A stretch of 5,851 nt of DNA from Akkermansiaceae bacterium. GTDB taxonomy: Bacteria; Verrucomicrobiota; Verrucomicrobiia; Verrucomicrobiales; Akkermansiaceae. This document shows, piece by piece, positions 1-5,394 of this stretch. The notes beneath the pieces are model-generated. The model was not told the DNA's origin. It did not search any database and saw only the letters and a program-made list of their open reading frames with translations. Made by a program: the position numbers and the translations under genes. The DNA is taken from positions 1 to 5,851 of the forward strand of contig JALZVA010000006.1 of the NCBI GenBank assembly GCA_023301335.1, given 5' to 3'. The number at the start of each line of letters is the position of its first letter. The first letter of the stretch is position 1.

Positions 1-1
1 G

Positions 2-1234
2 GGGATCGACCGCTCAGACGTGAGGTTTGTCGTGCATTTTGACATTCCTGGAAGTGTGGAAGCATATTATCAGGAAGCTGGCCGTGCAGGTCGTGATGGG
101 GAGAGTGCCGTGTGTGAGATGCTCTTTAATTATGCAGACACAAGGACACAGGAATTTTTCATCGAAGGGGCAAACCCAACATACGCTACGATAGCGGCAG
201 TGTATCAGCACCTACAGAATCAATCAGACCGAGAGTATGAGATCCGTGAGAGCTTAGATCAGATCAAAGAAGGAGCGGATATTAAAAATGGGATGTCCGT
301 AGGCTCTGCATTAGGTGCATTGATACGTGCGGGCTATATTGAGAGATTCGATATCCGTGGCCAGCGGGTTAAAGGAACGCGCTTACTCCAACCTAATGTC
401 CTCACCAGTCAGCTAAAAATCGATCGTGCAGCGATCGAGGAAAAAGAACGCCGTGATCGAGATAAGCTCAATGCAATGGTGGAGCTATGTTACGCGCGGA
501 TATGCCGCCAACAGTGGATCTTAGAATATTTTGGAGAGCCAGACGCCCACCGCTGTGGAAGCTGTGATGTCTGTGTGGGCGGACAGACAGGGGAACGGCG
601 TAAGCTAACAGAAGGGGAACACCTGATCGTGAGGAAAGCCATCAGCGGAGTGGCGCGGATGAGTAAGAAGACACCTGCTGGCTGGGAAGGTATCTTTGGC
701 AGAGGGCGTGTGGTGCAGATGCTCATGGGCAGTAAGTCTCAAGATATTCTACGGTGTAACTTAGAGAAGCTGACGACCTATGGGATTCTTAAGGAGTATG
801 GCACAGCATTTTTAAACACCCTATTCCGTTCGTTGTTAGAATCGGGCTTAGTGGTGATCCAGAAAAAAGAATTTCCCCTGCTCACACTCACCCCACTGGG
901 GGAGAAGGTGATGCAAGGCGAGACGAACTACCAACTCACCTGGCCGGCGGAGGAGAAAAAATCTGGAGTCCGAGACGGTGAGGTGGAAATGGAAGACTTA
1001 GGCTTTGATGATCCTCTCTTTAAAAAACTCAAAGAAGTCAGAGACTCGATTGCCAAACGTGACAATGTACCGGGCTATGTGGTTTTCTCTAACAGCACGC
1101 TTGAGCACTTCACCCGCTTGCGTCCACAGAATGAGGAGCAAGCTCTCCGCATCAAGGGCGTGGGGCAAGTCAAAGCGGAAAAGTATTTAGATCTATTCCT
1201 CCGAGTGATCAAGAATCACGCAGTGGGACTGTGA
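2..1234 (+). CDS. recQ: ATP-dependent DNA helicase RecQ family, C-terminal part (5' end outside window)
   Basis: This is a 3'-5' DNA helicase of the RecQ family, acting in the cytoplasm in recombination and repair of stalled forks. The frame is open from base 2 and reads GIDRSDVRFVVHFD, the motif V region, so the gene starts left of the window; the GTG at 20 is internal. Counting from that GTG, motif VI (QEAGRAGRDG) is at residues 18-27. The zinc module is C162-x16-C179-x2-C182-x2-C185, with the usual YFGE between the first two cysteines. An RQC winged helix follows (about 197-305, including GRGRVVQMLMGSKSQ), then a charged linker and a C-terminal HRDC domain (about 331-404, including RIKGVGQVKAEKY). 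About 135 residues separate motif VI from the first zinc cysteine, against about 50 in E. coli RecQ; the extra part looks winged-helix-like. The gene converges with the peptidase gene, 22 bases apart. Family assignment is secure; orthology to E. coli RecQ is less so because of the insertion. Confidence 0.95.
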   Translation, partial: GIDRSDVRFVVHFDIPGSVEAYYQEAGRAGRDGESAVCEMLFNYADTRTQEFFIEGANPTYATIAAVYQHLQNQSDREYEIRESLDQIKEGADIKNGMSVGSALGALIRAGYIERFDIRGQRVKGTRLLQPNVLTSQLKIDRAAIEEKERRDRDKLNAMVELCYARICRQQWILEYFGEPDAHRCGSCDVCVGGQTGERRKLTEGEHLIVRKAISGVARMSKKTPAGWEGIFGRGRVVQMLMGSKSQDILRCNLEKLTTYGILKEYGTAFLNTLFRSLLESGLVVIQKKEFPLLTLTPLGEKVMQGETNYQLTWPAEEKKSGVRDGEVEMEDLGFDDPLFKKLKEVRDSIAKRDNVPGYVVFSNSTLEHFTRLRPQNEEQALRIKGVGQVKAEKYLDLFLRVIKNHAVGL

Positions 1235-1256
1235 GAGTAAAAAGCGGAGGGGTGTT

Positions 1257-2483
1257 TTATTTGGAGAACTTAAGTGGCACGCCCCGCGTTCTCCAAGCTT
1301 TCTGGATATCTTCCTCAAGCTCTTCATAGCTACGGCCATTTAGGAGTACTTCGAGGGCTTCCTCACCTTTCTTTCCAGCCTGTAAAGCCTTCATGAAATT
1401 CGTGATATTGGTTCTATCTTCTTTTCCTTCGAGATGGAAAAAGTAATAGGTGATGAGAGCTGCTACGCCATAGTTATGGTTTCCGTTGGCTGTAAAATTA
1501 CCATAGTCTATGAGGAAAAAATCTTTAATAGGCCCTACTTTAATAGTATCTTTTTCGACTAATAGTGCTCTCCCTCCTGAACCATCTTTGCCATATTGCG
1601 TTACGTATTCCACAATATCAGAGCGATTTCCCCTAACAGAGTAATTACCACCACGATAAGGTGTCACCGCAACGTATTCCGCCAGCCCTTCTGAGAACCA
1701 ACCCCTTGCCCCGACTTCAAAGTAGCAGGGGTCGGTGAACATATGAACGATTTCATGAGGAAGGGTCTTATTCTGTTTATCCCTATCGAGGGTAAAGCGG
1801 CTACCTAGTTTTTTAAGACCCAGAGCGGTCATCTTCACTAAGATTTTTTCGTCATTACCTCTGCGCATATAGACTCCAGCTGAGCCGATGGGCCCTCCCG
1901 CGGCGTGATATTTGTCATTTTTAGAAAAGAGTAAAATTTGCTTTCTTACTTCTGCGGTATGCTTGAGTGCTTTCTGGGAGGAAATGGGAAGCTCCTGCAT
2001 ATATTGAAGAGTGACCTCAAAAATTTCAGCGAAACGTTTGATAACACTGTTAGAAAGTCCAGTATCTGCGATGAACTCAAAGTGACGACTATGATAAACG
2101 AAACGATCAGGATCCTCCTCATCCATCTCTACTTTAGTGATGTCAAAGTCCCTCTTAATCTTCACTAGAGCTGGCCAGTCTTCTCCAAAAGTGTCAGTAA
2201 ATTCGGTATCCGTAGTTTTTTTAGCGGTACCCTCTTTTTTATCACTTTCCGGTGCTTTACTCTTTTCCTGTGTGGTAATGAACTCTTGATCTGCCTGACC
2301 GAGCATTGAGAAAGGGAGGGAAAAGGTCTTGCCGTCTGTGGATCTTTTCAGAGTCACTTTTCCTTCTTCTGATCTTACTAATACCGCTTCGACTTCTTTC
2401 CCATCCGTGCTAGTCCACGTCCGTGCGGAGAGAGGGGAAAGGGTCAGGCAGAGAAGGGTAAGGAATGGAAGTATCGTTTTCAT
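1257..2483 (-). CDS. Exported SHD1-domain protein with HExxH zinc metallopeptidase (gluzincin-like) domain
   Basis: Probably a secreted or periplasmic zinc peptidase; substrate unknown. I chose the ATG at 2483 (408 aa) because it puts a Sec signal at the N-terminus: MK, a hydrophobic run at residues 4-18, then SPLSA with likely cleavage after A20. A TTG at 2507 would add eight residues before the signal. There is no lipobox (L, not G/A/S, precedes C12). Residues about 21-70 look like an SHD1 domain (RTWTSTDGKEVEA, then GKVTLKR and a TFSLPFSML strand), known from PVC-group exported proteins. A charged Lys/Glu/Thr-rich linker (about 72-100) leads to a domain beginning near 128 (FVYHSRHFEFIAD). 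HEIVH at 243-247 gives two zinc ligands and the catalytic Glu; WFSEGLAEY follows, with E265 the likely third ligand, 18 residues after H247, as in the peptidase MA/DUF1570-like pattern. It is the last gene of the clpS cluster, 27 bases after the DUF2017 stop. No Shine-Dalgarno is seen; the ATG follows an A/T-rich stretch. Peptidase activity is inferred from the motif only. Confidence 0.8.
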   Translation of the reverse strand: MKTILPFLTLLCLTLSPLSARTWTSTDGKEVEAVLVRSEEGKVTLKRSTDGKTFSLPFSMLGQADQEFITTQEKSKAPESDKKEGTAKKTTDTEFTDTFGEDWPALVKIKRDFDITKVEMDEEDPDRFVYHSRHFEFIADTGLSNSVIKRFAEIFEVTLQYMQELPISSQKALKHTAEVRKQILLFSKNDKYHAAGGPIGSAGVYMRRGNDEKILVKMTALGLKKLGSRFTLDRDKQNKTLPHEIVHMFTDPCYFEVGARGWFSEGLAEYVAVTPYRGGNYSVRGNRSDIVEYVTQYGKDGSGGRALLVEKDTIKVGPIKDFFLIDYGNFTANGNHNYGVAALITYYFFHLEGKEDRTNITNFMKALQAGKKGEEALEVLLNGRSYEELEEDIQKAWRTRGVPLKFSK

Positions 2484-2510
2484 AAAAAATAATGGCTTGA
2501 TAGTCAAAGA

Positions 2511-2981
2511 CTAGCACATCACATGCTGAAGTAAATGGGATTGTATGAAGAGGTAGAAGTGGCTTTTAACAACGGCGCGTTTTAGCTCTTCATCAAGCTC
2601 TTCAAAATGATCAAAATCCTCTTCATTGAGAATACTGAGGGCATGTTCTGTTTCTAGAGCTAGTCGGGCTTGGTTGAGTGCCCCATACCACATATCTACG
2701 TTCTCAGGAGTGATTTGTAGCTCTCCTGTTTCCGTGGATGGAGATCGGGCAGCTTTGATTTCCTGGCTTACGTATTTGATTTGCTCGGAAAAAGAATGGT
2801 CGATGTCAGGGAGGACGTAGCTTTTCCAGTCTTCATCCATGTGCATCTTAGCCCCTAGGTTGTTACCGAGTTTCCCCTCAAGTCGTGCGCCATCCACCGC
2901 AATAGATTCTAGCTTCACCCAATCGAGGAGAGATTCGATATCGATGTTGATACCTTTATGTAATGTCGGGGTGATTTTCAT
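2511..2981 (-). CDS. DUF2017 family protein (ClpS-linked, function unknown)
   Basis: A 156-aa acidic, soluble, mostly helical-looking protein without signal or membrane segment, so presumably cytosolic. I place it in DUF2017 (PF09438) from two blocks recognised by eye: DEDWKSYVLPDIDHSF at about residues 49-64 (compare the W-x-x-Y-V-x-P block of the family), and MWYGALNQARLALETEHAL at about 97-115 (the family's W-x-x-x-LN-x-x-RL-x-L signature). The biochemical role of the family is not known to me. In Actinobacteria DUF2017 genes commonly lie directly after clpS, and the same order is seen here. The ATG overlaps the clpS TGA (ATGA, bases 2978-2981), which suggests translational coupling and supports the start. 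No Shine-Dalgarno is visible before it. Its TAG stop is in the same frame as the following peptidase gene. The position suggests a role with ClpS or the Clp protease, but that is inference from context. Confidence 0.75.
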   Translation of the reverse strand: MKITPTLHKGINIDIESLLDWVKLESIAVDGARLEGKLGNNLGAKMHMDEDWKSYVLPDIDHSFSEQIKYVSQEIKAARSPSTETGELQITPENVDMWYGALNQARLALETEHALSILNEEDFDHFEELDEELKRAVVKSHFYLFIQSHLLQHVMC

Positions 2982-3256
2982 GCATTTTCTAAGCTGGCAT
3001 TCAGCTGGTAGGTGTGGAGCTGCTGGACATAGAACTCAGCTTTTTCTTTCTGCCCTGACCAGACGATGGCTTTGCCATTATGGTGCACCTGCATCATCAG
3101 CTCAGTGGCCTTCTCGGCGTTATACCCCATGACTTTTTGGATCACATGAGTCACGTAATCCATGAGATTCACCGGATCATCATGGATGAGCACTAGCCAT
3201 GGGGAATCGGTCTGGGTAGATGTTTTTTCTGCCGTTTGTGTATGGTTATTTCTCAT
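2978..3256 (-). CDS. clpS: ATP-dependent Clp protease adaptor ClpS
   Basis: ClpS is the small cytosolic adaptor that binds N-end-rule (N-degron) substrates and hands them to the ClpA or ClpC unfoldase of the Clp protease. The 92-aa product has a short polar, Thr/Gln-rich N-terminal tail (about 1-18), as expected of ClpS, then the core PWLVLIHDDPVNLMDYV (19-35), a helix HVIQKVMGYNAEKATELM, and VHHNGKAIV (57-65). D26, D27 and H58 correspond to the E. coli N-degron pocket residues D35, D36 and H66; the Asn34 position is His25 here. The DDPVNLM version of the loop resembles actinobacterial ClpS more than the NDDYTPM loop of E. coli. An in-frame TAA at 3269-3271, 12 bases before the ATG at 3256, fixes that ATG as the first one available; no Shine-Dalgarno is visible. 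It is the first gene of a minus-strand cluster with the DUF2017 gene (4-base overlap) and the peptidase gene. No clpA or clpC lies in the window. Confidence 0.93.
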   Translation of the reverse strand: MRNNHTQTAEKTSTQTDSPWLVLIHDDPVNLMDYVTHVIQKVMGYNAEKATELMMQVHHNGKAIVWSGQKEKAEFYVQQLHTYQLNASLENA

Positions 3257-3582
3257 TAAGGTCAGAATTTAACATGTATGTATTTAGCTAGAGCTTAATA
3301 CTGGAGGTAGCCCATAAGGCATGGATGGAGGTGGAGAATAGAGTTTTTTTCTTTATGAAATCAAGGATTAATACCATTTTACAAGGTGGGAAGAGGGAAA
3401 TTCTTGCTGGGGAGTAGTGTGGTTATTGCCCACAGGGGGAGGAATCTTATGTATAGGGTATTTAATAGTCTCGGGTCATGACGTATTTTTCTTTTAATAG
3501 CTAAGATTCAGTCTTGCATCTTTATAGGATACTCAGCATATTTTGCCTCCACTAAGGCTTTACAACCTCGAGTTTGATCACA
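3257..3582. other. Divergent intergenic region between clpS and cysJ
   Basis: No convincing protein gene fills these 326 bases, which must hold the promoters of the minus-strand clpS cluster and plus-strand cysJ. Only weak sigma70-like matches are visible. For clpS (minus strand): TTGATT at 3364-3359, an 18-base gap, TATTCT at 3340-3335. For cysJ (plus strand): ATGACG at 3478-3483, an 18-base gap, TAAGAT at 3502-3507; or TTGCAT at 3514-3519, a 17-base gap, CATATT at 3537-3542. The part from 3452 to 3542 is A/T-rich and has two short direct repeats (TTTAATAG at 3461-3468 and 3493-3500; TATAGGRTAYT at 3452-3462 and 3523-3533) around an 8-base palindrome GTCATGAC (3475-3482). I recognise no riboswitch, T-box or intrinsic terminator. 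Confidence 0.6.
3438..3504 (+). promoter_or_regulatory. Possible leader mini-ORFs with strong Shine-Dalgarno upstream of cysJ
   Basis: GGGGGAGGA at 3435-3443 contains GGAGG (3438-3442), six bases before an ATG at 3449. That ATG opens a 10-codon frame, MYRVFNSLGS, ending at TGA 3479-3481. A second mini-frame, MTYFSFNS, starts at the ATG at 3478, overlaps that stop as ATGA, and ends at TAA 3502-3504, about 78 bases before the cysJ ATG. This is the only strong Shine-Dalgarno-like motif found before an ATG in the window. Neither peptide has a Cys or Met run that would point to classic attenuation of a sulfur gene, so the peptides may be chance. Low confidence. Confidence 0.2.
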
Positions 3583-5328
3583 ATGGCAATGAACTATATT
3601 TCTGACGACGCACCCTTTAACGCTGAACAGCGTGCTTGGTTAAACACCCTCGTTGGCAATTTTATCAACGACCTGACTGCTGGCAAAGGGCTGGCGGGAA
3701 GCTCTGGAGAGGTCGTCCCAGTCAAAATTTTATTTGGTTCTCAGACAGGAAATTCTGAAGCACTTGCCAAAAAGCTCTCTAAGGCGATGGCAAAGGCGAA
3801 TTTCTCCCCTGAGGTAGTGGACATGGGCGACTATGAAGGCTCTCAGTTTGCTGAGGACTCAAATGTGCTCATCATCACCTCCACTTACGGAGACGGAGAG
3901 CCACCTGATAATGCGGCCGACCTACACGAATTTATCCTTTCTGACGCTGCACCAAAGCTAGAAAATCTTAGCTATTCTGTCTTATCCTTAGGAGATACAG
4001 AGTACCCAGATTTTTGTAAGTGCGGGATTGAGTTTGACGAACGCCTCGCCGAGCTAGGTGCGAAGCGGGTGGTAGACCGAGTCGACTGTGATGTAGACTT
4101 CGACGAGCCTTTCAATAACTGGAAAAAAGCTGTGATGGATGCTCTCGGAGCCTCTGTGGCACCAGCACCAACTCTTGATGACGAGGACGAAGAAGAGGAT
4201 GGCTATTCAAAAACCAATCCTTTCCCATCCACCATCCTGAGTAACTATAACCTCAATACCGAGGGATCAGGACGTGAAACCCACCACATTGAGTTTTCCC
4301 TAGCAGGATCAGGGCTTGAATACGAAGCCGGTGACGCTCTCTCTGTATTCCCTGTGAACCCAGAAGACGTTGTAGATAAGATCATTGCGTCGCTTCCTTT
4401 CAACACGAAGGATGAAGTGCCTCTTCCTTCTGGGAAAAGTGAAGTCTCCTTGAAAGAGGCTCTCATGTACCACTACGATATCCGTAGTCTCTCTAAAGGA
4501 CTCATCCAAGAGTGGCAGAAACGCTCAGGTTCACCTTACCTCCGCTCCGTTGTCGAAGCGGACTCGAAGGAACACTATGATGCCTTCACGTGGGGACGTG
4601 AGCTGATCGACCTCGTCGTGGATTACCCTGCTGACTTTGCAGATGGTGAAGAGTTCGTTTCTATTTTAAAGAAACTTCAACCACGCCTTTATTCCATCTC
4701 TTCCTCGCCTAAGGCTCACCCTGGTGAGGTGCATTTGACCGTTGCAGTCGTGCGCTACCATGCACACCACCGTGAGCGCGGGGGAGTTTGCTCCACCTTC
4801 TTATCAGACCGTGTGGACGGCTTCCAGCCAAAGGTATTTGTGCACGCGAATAAAGCGTTCCGCCTTCCTGAAGACCTTAGTAAGCCCGTCATCATGTGTG
4901 GCCCAGGCACAGGTATCGCACCATTCCGTGCATTCCTCGAAGAGAGACGTGCCACGGAAGCCAGCGGGAAAAACTGGCTCCTCTTTGGAAACCCACATGA
5001 AAGCACAGATTTCCTCTATCAGAATGAGTTAGAGGGCATGCTGGCCGACGGCACCCTAGCACGCTTAGACACCGCCTTTTCGAGAGACCAAGCGGAGAAG
5101 ATTTACGTGCAAGACAGAATGCTTGAAGCAGGTGCTGAAATCTGGAAATGGCTACACGATGAAGGCGGTTACTTCTTCGTCTGTGGAGACGCATCCCGGA
5201 TGGCGAAAGATGTCGACGCAGCCTTGCATAAAATCGCAGAAGAGCACGGTGGACTATCCGCTGAAGCAGCAGTCGAGTTTATCAAAGCGATGAAAAAGCA
5301 GAAACGCTACGCTAGAGACGTTTACTAG
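3583..5328 (+). CDS. cysJ: Sulfite reductase [NADPH] flavoprotein alpha subunit
   Basis: CysJ carries electrons from NADPH through FAD and FMN to the sulfite reductase hemoprotein (CysI), which reduces sulfite to sulfide for cysteine synthesis in the cytoplasm. The 581-aa product is close to the 599 aa of E. coli CysJ. An N-terminal segment (APFNAEQRAWLNTLV, about 10-24) matches the region before the flavodoxin domain in CysJ. The FMN/flavodoxin domain spans about 47-190: GSQTGN 52-57, STYGDGEPPDN 100-110, LGDTEYPDFCKCG 136-148. An acidic hinge (DDEDEEED) lies near 199-206. The FAD domain has RLYSISSSP at 368-376 and GGVCSTFLSDR at 400-410; the NADPH domain has GPGTGIAPFRAFLEER 440-455, SRDQ 500-503, YVQDR 508-512, CGDASRMAKDV 534-544 and the terminal RDVY. 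S501-type Ser/Arg and Lys/Tyr positions for the NADPH 2'-phosphate look intact. Starts at TTG 3574 or ATG 3589 are also possible; an in-frame TAA at 3553 bounds them. No Shine-Dalgarno. No cysI is in the window; the next gene is panE-like. Confidence 0.93.
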   Translation: MAMNYISDDAPFNAEQRAWLNTLVGNFINDLTAGKGLAGSSGEVVPVKILFGSQTGNSEALAKKLSKAMAKANFSPEVVDMGDYEGSQFAEDSNVLIITSTYGDGEPPDNAADLHEFILSDAAPKLENLSYSVLSLGDTEYPDFCKCGIEFDERLAELGAKRVVDRVDCDVDFDEPFNNWKKAVMDALGASVAPAPTLDDEDEEEDGYSKTNPFPSTILSNYNLNTEGSGRETHHIEFSLAGSGLEYEAGDALSVFPVNPEDVVDKIIASLPFNTKDEVPLPSGKSEVSLKEALMYHYDIRSLSKGLIQEWQKRSGSPYLRSVVEADSKEHYDAFTWGRELIDLVVDYPADFADGEEFVSILKKLQPRLYSISSSPKAHPGEVHLTVAVVRYHAHHRERGGVCSTFLSDRVDGFQPKVFVHANKAFRLPEDLSKPVIMCGPGTGIAPFRAFLEERRATEASGKNWLLFGNPHESTDFLYQNELEGMLADGTLARLDTAFSRDQAEKIYVQDRMLEAGAEIWKWLHDEGGYFFVCGDASRMAKDVDAALHKIAEEHGGLSAEAAVEFIKAMKKQKRYARDVY

Positions 5329-5394
5329 GATTCCTCCTCGCACTCTCCTCAGATTCAGCTAAACTGCGGGATGACCTGCTCGAACCCACCTGTG

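Noticed and set aside
1205..1233. Two small hairpins at the recQ 3' end (GTGAT/ATCAC at 1205-1219 and CGCAGT/ACTGTG at 1219-1233) as a terminator
   Set aside because: Stems are only 5-6 pairs, they lie inside the coding sequence, and no T run follows directly on either strand.
1938..2168. Plus-strand open frame of 76 codons antisense to the peptidase gene
   Set aside because: The opposite strand encodes the conserved exported peptidase; this frame has no recognisable domain.
2436..2483. Lipoprotein signal in the peptidase (LTLLC)
   Set aside because: The residue before Cys12 is Leu, not Gly, Ala or Ser, and a normal signal peptidase I site (SPLSA) follows.
3344..3350. T run in the intergenic region as an intrinsic terminator
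   Set aside because: No GC-rich stem precedes it on the plus strand, and no upstream plus-strand gene would need one there.
3257..3582. SAM riboswitch, T-box or small RNA upstream of cysJ
   Set aside because: I could not find the paired core or conserved elements of any known class by eye; a covariance-model search would settle it.
5329..5394. Pyrimidine-rich stretch with two CTCCTC copies between cysJ and panE as a regulatory element or a minus-strand ribosome binding site
   Set aside because: No minus-strand gene follows it and no stable hairpin is evident; it is probably a plain spacer.
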